In this document: piece by piece, positions 1-9,030 of the stretch
Layout: each line of letters begins with the position of its first letter
How positions within the stretch are numbered: position 1 is the stretch's first letter
Virus record (IMG/VR): IMGVR_UViG_3300030430_003209
Coordinates: 1-27,758 of that record
Strand: one strand, 5' to 3'
From: a virus
Length of the DNA: 27,758 nucleotides
Notes under the pieces: model-generated
What the model was told of the DNA's origin: nothing
What the model saw: the letters and a program-made list of their open reading frames with translations, nothing else
Database searches by the model: none
Program-made: the position numbers and the translations under genes

Positions 1-3000
1 AAAATAGATGCTAACAAAAAGTTCTTAATGGATGATCTTAGAACTAGTGAAAAAGCTATAAATAAAATATTAGGTTTAGAACAAAAAGCATATAAAACAA
101 AACAAGAGTTTTTAGACGCATATAATGCTAAAACAGGTAAAAATCTCACGCTAGAAGACATGAAAGGTGTAGATGGTTTAATTGTAGATAACGAAATAAT
201 GATTAATGTTGAAACAGCTGCAGAAAACAATGCTGTTACAGTAGGATCACACGAATTATTGCACGCTATAGTTAAGTCATCAATAACTGGTGAGGTTAGA
301 AACGTAAAAGATGTTAATGGTAACACTGTTGAAACAGATTTAACTGAAGAAGGCGCTGTATTAATAAAAGATTTTTTAGGTACTTTAAACGCAAAAGAAA
401 AAGCAGTTGTACAAAAAAGAATAGATGATAACTACAGATATAATAGAGATAAAGATGGTAAAATAATATCTGAAAAAGCTTTTGAGCAATATGCTGAAGA
501 ATATTTAAACGCTTATGCTGATGCTGCTATAAAAAACGAACTTACTGATAGTATTTTAGTTAAAATAGGTAAGTTTTTATCTAAAATATTTAACAGGGGC
601 AATAGAGGTTATAAAAATTTAGAGTTTAAAACTGGAGAAGATGTAAAAGCATTTTTAAAAGCATACGTGTCAGACAGAAAAAAAGGTAAGTTTAGACAGC
701 AGTTTGTTGAAATGGCACAAGAAGGTGTTAAACAAGGACCTACTATAGAAAAAAAGTCTTTAACTGCTAATCAAAAAGCTAATATTAAAAAAGAAGTTGA
801 CAAACTTGGTCAAGTAGATAAAGATGGTAATAATCTTAGAGAGAAAGGTAAAGGTAACTTCTATTATCAAGCAGAGGCTGACGATATTATCAAAGAGCTG
901 AGAAAAAAACGTACAGATAAAGATCTTGGTTTAGAAAACGAAGCTTATTTAGACAATTTAATAGCTTCTAAATATAAAGTTAGACCAGTTCCAGAAGCAT
1001 TTGTTGATGATGTATTTAGCCAATTAATACCAGATATAAGAGGTTTTAAACCAGAAGAAAACGATAGCTTACTTGGTTATTTACAAGGTAGAATTCGTTT
1101 TAGAGCTGATGATGTTTATAAAAAAATATACGAGAAAAAAGGTCCAAAAACAACAGTTGATATTGGTAAAACAACAAAAGAAGGCGAAGTAAAAGTACAA
1201 GTTGCGGCAGAAGAAGATGTTAGAACTAAAGCTTTTGAAACAGAAGATATATCACCTCAAGCAGAAGCTAGAAGAAAAGCTCAAGCAGCAAAAAAGAAAG
1301 AAGATAAAAAATCAGAGCTTCGACAAGCAATAGGTATTAAAGACGGTAGCGATGCTTACAATGCTGTATTAGAAACAGCTCGTAAAGTATTAATTAGGGC
1401 TTATGATGCTGGTAAAACAGCTAGGCAAATACAAAGAGATTTAACCAGTGAAGCTTCTGCTTATTTGTTTAAACAGGTTAAAAACATGCTTGGTACTAAA
1501 AGAAATTATATTGGTAATATAACTAAGTTTAGAGTACCGCTTATTAACTCTATGTTTACCGCTGATTTAGTACAGCTAGAAAGAAATGTACCGGATAACG
1601 AAAGAGTTTTTACTAAATTTGTAGGTAAACTGACTAGTAAAAAAGAAGTGCAAGAAGCTGTTGATAACAATCAACTACCACCATCTGCTTTAAATACTAT
1701 AGACAAAGGACAATCTGTAAATTTATATCAAAAAATAAATCAAGTTGATTTTATTAAAGACAAAAAAGGTAATATTGATGAGTCAATAAAAGAAAATAAA
1801 ACAGCTCAAAAACAAGAAGATGATTTTATAGCGTTTTTTGATCAACCACTTATAAATCCTAAAACAGGTGCTAGATCAGGTCTTAGAGGTACTAGAAAAG
1901 ATCAATTAGCTAAGTACGTAGCAGCATCATTAAACTATGATGCTACAATGCAAGTAGCTCAAGAACCTGAAGTTGCTGAAAAAAGACAACAAATGGCTGA
2001 GTTAAGAGGTGAAACTATGGATGATACTGATATACAAGTTTTATCTGCTACTATAAATAGAGATCCTAATATTAAGTTTCATAAGTCAAGTAAAAAGCCT
2101 GTTGTAGATAAAAACTTAGCATATCATATAAAAGAAGTTTTAGGTTTAGATAATATAATAACAAAAGATGATTTTGAAGATTATTCTAAAGATTTAGTTT
2201 TTAAAGTACCTGGTCAAGGAGTTACTATAAATTCACCTATGTCTGATAAAGATAAAGCTTTATTTGCTAGAGAAGCTTTTAGAATTAGAAACGAGGGTGA
2301 ATATGAAAGAAATAATGATAGAGACCTTGATAATTTTCTTATAAATGGTATTGAAAAAGCTAGAAAAGACGGTAAAGTTAAAACTAGAGGTAAGATTTTA
2401 GAAGACGCTAGTAAAGATATTGTAAATAAAAATACTAAAGGCGAGCTAACAGATGGATATGGAGATATTTCTATAAGTTATCCTGGCGTTACATTTAATT
2501 TAGAGGTAAAAGGAGGTTTTGCTCAATGGGTTAGTAGAACTTTAAACTCTGTAGGAGATACGCTTAGTTTTACAACTAAAAATAACACTATAGATGAAAC
2601 TACTGGAAAACCATTTGAAGAAGCTATTATTAAAAAAGTTTTAGAAATTAGAAAAGAAATTAATAATTTTTTAGCTGAAAATAATATTGAAACTATTAAA
2701 GACTTTAATAAACCTTTACAGGTTGGATCACAGCAGTTTGAGGCGTTAAAAGCGTTTAAAAATAGTTTTCAGGTAGATACTACTGTTAGTTTAGATTACG
2801 TAATGCAAGATTATATTTTAAACAATTATTCTGGTAATAACGCGCAAAGTTTGTTACTAGTAGATTTTAACGCTTATTTAATGGAAACTGATAGTGAATC
2901 ATATAGAAACGCTAAAGTTGCTGTTGATATGTTTAATGAAGGTAAATCTGTAGAGCAACAAATAATACCTTTGCAACTTAACAAAGAAACAGATGCTATA

Positions 3001-6000
3001 ACTGTACATATTAGTTTTCAAGTTTCTGATGCTGGTCTTATAAATCATAGGTTTAGACCTAAGTTAGACGATAATCAATTTATAAAATCTAACGTTAATT
3101 TATTTAAAGACGCTAAAGTGGCTAAAGAATTTGGTCAAGCTTTAGATAAAGCTGCGGAACAAATAGCTTTAACAAAACAAAGTAAATCAGCTGCAAATAT
3201 TAGAAGTATTGAAAAATATAGCAAAACATCTAGAGGTATGTCTGCTTTTGATTTTGACGAAACATTAATTGACAAAGGTGATAATTTTATCATAGCTACT
3301 AGTCCTAGTGGTAAAGAAATAAAAATAACTAGCGGGCAATGGCCAATAAAAGGACCTAAGCTAACAGAGCAAGGGTATAAGTTTGATTTTACTGATTTTG
3401 TTAATGTTAGAGGCGGCGTTGAAGGACCTTTATTACAAAAGCTTAGAAACAGAATAAAAAAATACGGTGCTAAAAACAACTACATACTAACTGCTAGGCC
3501 ACCAGCAAGTGCTACCGCAATACATGGTTGGCTTAAAACAAAAGGTATAAACATACCGTTAGAAAACATTACTGGTTTAGGTAATAGTACTGGTGATGCA
3601 AAAGCACTTTGGATAGCTGGTAAATATGCAGAAGGTTATAACGATATATATTTTGTTGATGATGCTTTGCCTAACGTAAAAGCTGTAGCAGATGTAATAG
3701 ATCAGTTAGATATTAAAGGTAAATCTGTACAAGCTAAAATTAAGTTTAGTAAATCAGTAAATGATCAGTTTAATGATATAATAGAGCAAACTACTGGTGT
3801 TGAAACAGAAAAACGTTTTTCAGATGTACAAGCTAATCTTAGGAGTAGAAAAGGTAGGTATTTTAATTTAGTACCACCATCCGCTCAAGATTTTGCTGGT
3901 TTATTATATAACTTTTTAGGTAAAGGTAGAACAGGAGAACAACAGTTTAAGTTTTTTAAAAATACTTTAATAGATCCTTTTGCCAAAGGTATAAACGAAC
4001 TTAACACGGCTAGACAACGTACAATGGAAAAGTACATGGAACTAGTAAAAGGTTTGCCTAAAGTAAAAAAGCAGTTAACTACTGAGTTAAAAAAGTTTAA
4101 AGATATACCTAGTTATATAGAGAACTACAATGTTGATCAAGCGGTTAGAGTTTATTTATGGAATAAAAACGGTATTGAAGTGCCTGGTATGACAAAAAGA
4201 GACACTAAAGCTTTAACTGATTTTGTAAAAAATAATCCAGATATACAGTCTTTTGCTGATGCTGTTGGTACAATATCAAAAGAGCAACAAAGCTTTACTG
4301 AACCTGGTGAATATTGGTTAACAGAAAATATAAAATCAGATTTGTTTAGTGATGGTGCTTTAGGTGATGCAAGATCTAAGTATTTAGCAGAGTGGCAAGA
4401 AAACGTAGACCAAATGTTCAGTCCTGAAAACATGAACAAAATAAAAGTTATATACGGTACTAAATTTGTAGAAGCTTTACAAGATATATTATACCGTATG
4501 AAGACTGGTAGAAACAGACCTACTAACAAAAGCAGATTAACTAATGAGTGGTTAAACTGGGTAAATGGTTCTGTAGGTGCTATCATGTTCTTTAACATAC
4601 GTTCTGCTGTGTTACAAACTATATCTTCTATAAACTATATAAACTGGAGTGATAACAACCCACTTAACGCTGCGGCTGCGTTTGCAAACCAAAAGCAGTT
4701 TTGGAAAGACTTTAGCTTTTTATTTAACTCTGACTTTTTAAAACAAAGACGTGCTGGTAACCAAAGAGGTGTTAACGAGCAAGAGTTAAGTGAAGCTGTT
4801 ACTGGTAAAGGCGCTTTTGAACAAGCTAAAGCTGCAATAAGATATTTACTTAAAATAGGTTTTTTACCTACACAAATAGCTGATAGTTTTGCTATTGCTT
4901 CTGGTGGTTCTACGTTTTATAGAAATAGAATTAAAAAATATGTTAAAGATGGCGTGGCTCAAGAGCAAGCAGAAAAACAAGCTTTTTTAGATTTTCAAGA
5001 AATAACAGAGGTGTCACAGCAGTCTGCAAGACCTGATTTAATATCACAACAACAAGCAGATGCTCTTGGTAGATTAATTTTATCTTTTCAAAATACACCA
5101 ATGCAATACGGTCGTATTATGGATAAAGCATTTAGAGATATTATAAACCGTAGAGGTGATACTAAAACACATGTTTCTAAAATAGCTTATTATGGCGTAG
5201 CACAAGGTATATTGTTTACGGCTTTACAGTCTGCTTTATTTGCTTCTTGGGGTGATGAAGACGATGAATTAAGAGATAAAAAAACACAAAGGATGTTAAA
5301 CGGTATTGTTGACTCTTGGTTATCAACTTTTGGTTATGGTGGTAAAGGTGTCGCTACATTAAAAAACACGTTGTTAGAATATCAAAAACAAAGAGCTAAA
5401 GATCTTGATGAAGAGTTTATGACTAGACCTGATCACACTTACACTATATTAACAGCACTTAGTTTTTCACCACCTATTGGTTCTAAGCTTAGAAAAATAT
5501 ATTCATCTATACAAACTGAAAGATTTAATAGAGATATAATGCTAGAAAGAGGTTTTAAAGTTGACAACCCTGCTTTTAGTGCTATAGGTAATGTTATAGA
5601 AGCTGTTACTAATTTACCATTAGCTAGACTTTCTAATAAGCTTCGTAATTTAGAAAACGCTTTAGATAGTAGAAATGAAACTTGGCAAAGAGTTGCTTTA
5701 GCATTAGGTTGGAATACTTGGGATTTAGGTATAAAAGATCAAGATATAGAAGCTTTAGGTGAAAACATAAAAGAAAGAAAGAAGCAAGAGAAAAAAATGG
5801 AGAAAATAAAAAACAAGTATCCAGGTAAAACTAAAGAAGAAATAGATATAATTATAAAAGAAAAAGAAATATTTGATTTAAGTAAAAGAGAGCAAGAAAA
5901 TATAATAAAACAAAATAATTTAAATCCTAAAGATTATAAACTAGAAAAAGATAGAGTTGATATTATAATTAAATTACGTAATAAAGATGCGGAAAAAATA

Positions 6001-6210
6001 GACAAACAACTAACTAATATTAAAAATTACAAACCAAGCAAATCAGAACAAAGAGAATTAGATTTGTTTAAAATGAATAAAAAAGATCAAGTTGATTTAT
6101 TAATATACTATGGTTTATCTTCAAAACAAATAAAAAAGCTCAAATACGAAGAAGATAGAGTTAAAAAAATTATAGATCTTGAAAATAAAATAAAAAGTAA
6201 AAATCGTTAA
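1..6210 (+). CDS. Giant multidomain (polyvalent-type) phage protein, 5' end outside window
   Basis: The frame is open to the window edge; the first internal ATG is at 28, giving 2060 aa (numbering below from that Met). Visible modules: an HExxH zinc-metalloprotease motif (H75-E-L-L-H79) with a possible third ligand in an AEEYLNAYAD stretch near residue 155; a Lys/Glu-rich linker (about 250-440); a possible PD-(D/E)XK core (D813...E826-x-K828); and a HAD-type phosphatase domain with DFDET (D1075, D1077, T1079), ILTARPP near 1153-1159 and FVDD (D1211, D1212). Hydrophobic segments lie near 1516-1538 and 1719-1740, and a charged helical tail contains a repeated unit. Large proteins combining a metallopeptidase with other enzymatic domains are known in phages as polyvalent proteins, proposed to enter the cell with the DNA. 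Virion packaging and injection are inferred here. The HAD and HExxH calls are firm; the nuclease call is tentative. Confidence 0.85.
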   Translation, partial: KIDANKKFLMDDLRTSEKAINKILGLEQKAYKTKQEFLDAYNAKTGKNLTLEDMKGVDGLIVDNEIMINVETAAENNAVTVGSHELLHAIVKSSITGEVRNVKDVNGNTVETDLTEEGAVLIKDFLGTLNAKEKAVVQKRIDDNYRYNRDKDGKIISEKAFEQYAEEYLNAYADAAIKNELTDSILVKIGKFLSKIFNRGNRGYKNLEFKTGEDVKAFLKAYVSDRKKGKFRQQFVEMAQEGVKQGPTIEKKSLTANQKANIKKEVDKLGQVDKDGNNLREKGKGNFYYQAEADDIIKELRKKRTDKDLGLENEAYLDNLIASKYKVRPVPEAFVDDVFSQLIPDIRGFKPEENDSLLGYLQGRIRFRADDVYKKIYEKKGPKTTVDIGKTTKEGEVKVQVAAEEDVRTKAFETEDISPQAEARRKAQAAKKKEDKKSELRQAIGIKDGSDAYNAVLETARKVLIRAYDAGKTARQIQRDLTSEASAYLFKQVKNMLGTKRNYIGNITKFRVPLINSMFTADLVQLERNVPDNERVFTKFVGKLTSKKEVQEAVDNNQLPPSALNTIDKGQSVNLYQKINQVDFIKDKKGNIDESIKENKTAQKQEDDFIAFFDQPLINPKTGARSGLRGTRKDQLAKYVAASLNYDATMQVAQEPEVAEKRQQMAELRGETMDDTDIQVLSATINRDPNIKFHKSSKKPVVDKNLAYHIKEVLGLDNIITKDDFEDYSKDLVFKVPGQGVTINSPMSDKDKALFAREAFRIRNEGEYERNNDRDLDNFLINGIEKARKDGKVKTRGKILEDASKDIVNKNTKGELTDGYGDISISYPGVTFNLEVKGGFAQWVSRTLNSVGDTLSFTTKNNTIDETTGKPFEEAIIKKVLEIRKEINNFLAENNIETIKDFNKPLQVGSQQFEALKAFKNSFQVDTTVSLDYVMQDYILNNYSGNNAQSLLLVDFNAYLMETDSESYRNAKVAVDMFNEGKSVEQQIIPLQLNKETDAITVHISFQVSDAGLINHRFRPKLDDNQFIKSNVNLFKDAKVAKEFGQALDKAAEQIALTKQSKSAANIRSIEKYSKTSRGMSAFDFDETLIDKGDNFIIATSPSGKEIKITSGQWPIKGPKLTEQGYKFDFTDFVNVRGGVEGPLLQKLRNRIKKYGAKNNYILTARPPASATAIHGWLKTKGINIPLENITGLGNSTGDAKALWIAGKYAEGYNDIYFVDDALPNVKAVADVIDQLDIKGKSVQAKIKFSKSVNDQFNDIIEQTTGVETEKRFSDVQANLRSRKGRYFNLVPPSAQDFAGLLYNFLGKGRTGEQQFKFFKNTLIDPFAKGINELNTARQRTMEKYMELVKGLPKVKKQLTTELKKFKDIPSYIENYNVDQAVRVYLWNKNGIEVPGMTKRDTKALTDFVKNNPDIQSFADAVGTISKEQQSFTEPGEYWLTENIKSDLFSDGALGDARSKYLAEWQENVDQMFSPENMNKIKVIYGTKFVEALQDILYRMKTGRNRPTNKSRLTNEWLNWVNGSVGAIMFFNIRSAVLQTISSINYINWSDNNPLNAAAAFANQKQFWKDFSFLFNSDFLKQRRAGNQRGVNEQELSEAVTGKGAFEQAKAAIRYLLKIGFLPTQIADSFAIASGGSTFYRNRIKKYVKDGVAQEQAEKQAFLDFQEITEVSQQSARPDLISQQQADALGRLILSFQNTPMQYGRIMDKAFRDIINRRGDTKTHVSKIAYYGVAQGILFTALQSALFASWGDEDDELRDKKTQRMLNGIVDSWLSTFGYGGKGVATLKNTLLEYQKQRAKDLDEEFMTRPDHTYTILTALSFSPPIGSKLRKIYSSIQTERFNRDIMLERGFKVDNPAFSAIGNVIEAVTNLPLARLSNKLRNLENALDSRNETWQRVALALGWNTWDLGIKDQDIEALGENIKERKKQEKKMEKIKNKYPGKTKEEIDIIIKEKEIFDLSKREQENIIKQNNLNPKDYKLEKDRVDIIIKLRNKDAEKIDKQLTNIKNYKPSKSEQRELDLFKMNKKDQVDLLIYYGLSSKQIKKLKYEEDRVKKIIDLENKIKSKNR

Positions 6211-6249
6211 AAACAAGTGATTGTATAATATATATATATAAAAAGCAAA

Positions 6250-6561
6250 ATGGCAAAAGAATTAAATGAAGATACAGCGTTTAAATTAAGCATAAAAACT
6301 ATAATAGGTGCTGGTTTTGCAATAGCAACAATAGCTGGTATGTGGTTTACATTACAAGCTGATATAGCAGAAGCTAAAGAGCTACCAGCTAATGAGTGGA
6401 ATCCTGAGTGGGAAGAAAAACTACCTGATGCAGAGGTAACACGTATGGAGTTTGATATGAAAGATCAAATGATACGTAATACTATTATGACTACACAAGA
6501 AGATGTTAAAGAAATAAAAGAGTCATTAGAAAAAATAGAAGATAAATTATATAATAGATAA
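6250..6561 (+). CDS. Small single-span membrane protein with coiled-coil tail, holin-like candidate
   Basis: 103 aa. One hydrophobic helix lies at about residues 15-36 (IIGAGFAIATIAGMWFTL), followed by an acidic Trp-containing segment and a C-terminal amphipathic helix (about 70-103) with heptad-like spacing. It starts 39 bases after the giant gene, following a TA-repeat stretch, and its stop codon abuts the next ATG. Small one-span proteins near structural genes are often holins or virion-associated membrane proteins, but no family motif identifies this one. A probable endolysin lies about 6 kb downstream, so a lysis role is possible but not supported by adjacency. Confidence 0.75.
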   Translation: MAKELNEDTAFKLSIKTIIGAGFAIATIAGMWFTLQADIAEAKELPANEWNPEWEEKLPDAEVTRMEFDMKDQMIRNTIMTTQEDVKEIKESLEKIEDKLYNR

Positions 6562-6885
6562 ATGAAAAAAGTATTGTTATTATTGCTGTTGCCTGTATTT
6601 AGTTTTAGTCAAATAAAAGTAATACAATTTAACGCTAGTTGGAACAAAGCCAATGACGTTTCTTGGGTGCAAAGTTTAAAAGACTGCAATACAATAAGTT
6701 ACACAGATGTTGCCAAAGATGTTAACGCACAAAAAAAATATAAAATAGCAGCCGTACCTACTATTATAATATTTAAAGACGGTGAAGAAGTAGCAAGATT
6801 TCAAGCTGATCTTAGCTTTACAATGGTAGCTACAAAAGAAGAAGTACAAGAAGAAATAGATAATCAATTAATGAGTGATTTTTAA
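6562..6885 (+). CDS. Exported thioredoxin-fold protein lacking the CxxC active site
   Basis: 107 aa. An N-terminal signal peptide (MKKVLLLLLLPVFSFSQ) is followed by a short thioredoxin-like domain: IKVIQFNASW matches the strand leading to the active site, and AAVPTIIIFKDGEEVARF matches the cis-proline loop (P66) and following strands. Where thioredoxins have WCGPC, this protein has W27-N-K-A-N, so both redox cysteines are absent; the only Cys is C42. It cannot work as a normal disulfide reductase and may be a binding or scaffold protein in the host envelope. It directly abuts its neighbours on both sides. Its signal peptide closely resembles that of the next gene, suggesting duplication of the export signal. 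Confidence 0.75.
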   Translation: MKKVLLLLLLPVFSFSQIKVIQFNASWNKANDVSWVQSLKDCNTISYTDVAKDVNAQKKYKIAAVPTIIIFKDGEEVARFQADLSFTMVATKEEVQEEIDNQLMSDF

Positions 6886-9030
6886 ATGAAAAAGATTTTA
6901 ATATTATTGCTGCTACCTATATTTAGTTTTACACAAAACTGTGTGCCAACGTTAGTAGCTACAGATACATGTATGTATGGTTATGCTAGAACATGGGTTG
7001 AGTGGCAGCCATTAGACAGCGGTTGTGTTATAGCTAACGTTCATAGAGGTACACCTTATAATACTTATAGTTGGGCATGGGGTAATCAAAGCCAAACTAA
7101 TTTTTCTTTTTATAATAACTATAGCCCGGGTGATCCTTTTGCTAGTTCAGAAGGCTTTTGGATGGTTTTAGAGATGGCTGACGGTACTTTTACTGATACA
7201 GTATATGCTAATGAATTTACATGTATTGAAGGTTGTATGGATCCGTCATATGATAATTATAATCCATTAGCTAATATACCTGATGTTTGCTTAGCGATAC
7301 CACCACCGCAAGATGATTGTTTAGACACTACAAAAACATCTATAACTATTGAGTTTACACCAGATACATATGCCGGTGAAACATCTATGCGTATATTAAA
7401 TCAAGATGATAGTGTTTTATATGATATACCACAAGGGTTTTTTGGTAGTATAGGTACTGGTAATATGTACACAGAAACAATATGTGTGCCAATAGGTGAT
7501 ACAGTTGAATTTATGATATATGATTCGTGGGGCGATGGTATATGTGGTAGTTGTTTTGGTGGTATTGATGGTTATGCTTTAATTACAGACGAGTGCGGTG
7601 ATACTATATATAGCTTAACGCCAGGTGATAATTTAAACTTTGGTCACGGCGATACATCAGATGTATTTGTAATGAAAGACTGCAGCTGGATACCTGTTGT
7701 TGGTTGTCCAAATCCTGGTTATTTAGAGTTTAATCCGTCTGCTGATATAATGAACCCAGCTTTATGTGTAACACCTAGAGTCGTAGGTTGTATGGATAGT
7801 ACTATGTTTGATTTTAATCCTACAGCTAACACACCACTTATGGAAGATACTTGTAGTTATGTACTAGAGCTTACAGATGGTGGTGGTGATGGTTGGTTAG
7901 GTGCTTACGTTGTAGTAAATCAATTAGGTAACTCGTATGGACCTTACACTAATATAAGTTCTTTTATTGAAACTATAAACTTAGAATTAAAATCAAATCA
8001 CCCAGTTACAATTAGAGCTTACTCACAAACAAGTTCTGATGCTACTATAGATCAAATAGGTTTTAGATTAATAAATCCAGAAGGTGTTGTTATAGCTTCA
8101 GGTGGTACAAATCCTTGGAGTGACAGAATAATGTTATTTCCAGATAAGTATATAGCTTTACCAAACTGTCCTACTATATGTACGCCTTATGTTTATGGTT
8201 GTATGGATGTTACAGCTTATAACTATGACATTACAGCAAATACTAGCGATGGTAGTTGTTATTATGCGCCTGGCTGTACAGATCCGCAGTATTTAGAGTA
8301 TTATACTCAAGGTTATGTAGCTGATTATAATAACGGTGATTGTAAAACAGAAGCTATATGGGGTTGTACTGATAGTACAGCATTTAATTATGACAGCTTA
8401 GCTAATTTAGATAATGGCGGTTGTACACCTGTAATACTTGGTTGTATGCAGCCTTTAGCGTTTAATTACGATGCTAATGCTAATACAGATGACGGAAGCT
8501 GCGTACCTTATATATATGGCTGTATAGACCCTACAATGTTTAACTACGATCCAACTTGTAATACTGATGATGGTAGTTGTATACCTTATAGTTACGGTTG
8601 TACAGACTCTACGGCTTTTAACTATGATCCACAAGCAAACGCTGACAATGGTTCTTGCATTGAAATAATACATGGCTGTATGGATGTTAACGCTTATAAT
8701 TATGATTTAGCTGCTAATATTAATGATACTACCGCTTGTTTATATGACGCAGGTTGTATTACTGGTGCAGGTATACCTTATTGGCTTAACGACGAGTGTT
8801 ATGCTTGGGTTATAGATGTAGATGCTTATTGTTGTGAAAACGAGTGGGACAACATATGTCAAGCTACTTATGATTATTGTCAAGGTACTTGGATAGGTCC
8901 AATACCGAAACGTATTGCTAATTTAGTAGCTGTTACAGATTTACTAGGTAGACCAGCTAAAATAACTAAAAACAAACTGTTAATCTTTATATACGATGAC
9001 GGTACAACAGAAAAGAAACTTGTAAAATGA
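6886..9030 (+). CDS. Secreted Cys-rich repeat protein with T9SS-type C-terminal sorting domain
   Basis: 714 aa. A signal peptide (MKKILILLLLPIFSFTQ) is followed by isolated GCMD/GCPN repeats near 115, 273 and 300, two beta-rich modules with FMIYDSWGDGIC- and LTDGGGDGWLG-type motifs, then about seven near-tandem repeats (about 438-618) of the form GCxDxxAFNYDxxANxDDGSC. A Cys-rich CCENEWDNICQ module comes next. The last ~39 residues (about 676-714) contain VTDLLGRP, an LLIFIYDDG strand and a basic end. This fits the type A sorting domain that directs proteins through the type IX system of Bacteroidetes to the cell surface. The repeats are common in marine Bacteroidetes secreted proteins. The gene probably came from a host; export to the infected cell surface is inferred, perhaps for adhesion or receptor masking. 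It overlaps the next gene by ATGA. Confidence 0.85.
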   Translation: MKKILILLLLPIFSFTQNCVPTLVATDTCMYGYARTWVEWQPLDSGCVIANVHRGTPYNTYSWAWGNQSQTNFSFYNNYSPGDPFASSEGFWMVLEMADGTFTDTVYANEFTCIEGCMDPSYDNYNPLANIPDVCLAIPPPQDDCLDTTKTSITIEFTPDTYAGETSMRILNQDDSVLYDIPQGFFGSIGTGNMYTETICVPIGDTVEFMIYDSWGDGICGSCFGGIDGYALITDECGDTIYSLTPGDNLNFGHGDTSDVFVMKDCSWIPVVGCPNPGYLEFNPSADIMNPALCVTPRVVGCMDSTMFDFNPTANTPLMEDTCSYVLELTDGGGDGWLGAYVVVNQLGNSYGPYTNISSFIETINLELKSNHPVTIRAYSQTSSDATIDQIGFRLINPEGVVIASGGTNPWSDRIMLFPDKYIALPNCPTICTPYVYGCMDVTAYNYDITANTSDGSCYYAPGCTDPQYLEYYTQGYVADYNNGDCKTEAIWGCTDSTAFNYDSLANLDNGGCTPVILGCMQPLAFNYDANANTDDGSCVPYIYGCIDPTMFNYDPTCNTDDGSCIPYSYGCTDSTAFNYDPQANADNGSCIEIIHGCMDVNAYNYDLAANINDTTACLYDAGCITGAGIPYWLNDECYAWVIDVDAYCCENEWDNICQATYDYCQGTWIGPIPKRIANLVAVTDLLGRPAKITKNKLLIFIYDDGTTEKKLVK

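Noticed and set aside
3135-4598. Long reverse-strand ORFs inside the giant gene (114 and 148 codons)
   Set aside because: They lie antisense to a clearly coding frame, are rich in Phe/Leu/Ser as expected from reversing AT-rich coding sequence, and show no motif or start context.
6224-6240. TATAATATATATATATA stretch as a promoter for 6250
   Set aside because: A TATAAT is present, but no convincing -35 or Bacteroidetes-type -33/-7 pair is visible; in such AT-rich DNA this is expected by chance.
6562-6885. Thioredoxin serving the ribonucleotide reductase
   Set aside because: Both active-site cysteines are missing and the protein carries an export signal.
6886-9030. Tail fibre made of Cys repeats
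   Set aside because: A clear signal peptide and a T9SS-like end indicate secretion rather than virion assembly, although virion data could still overturn this.
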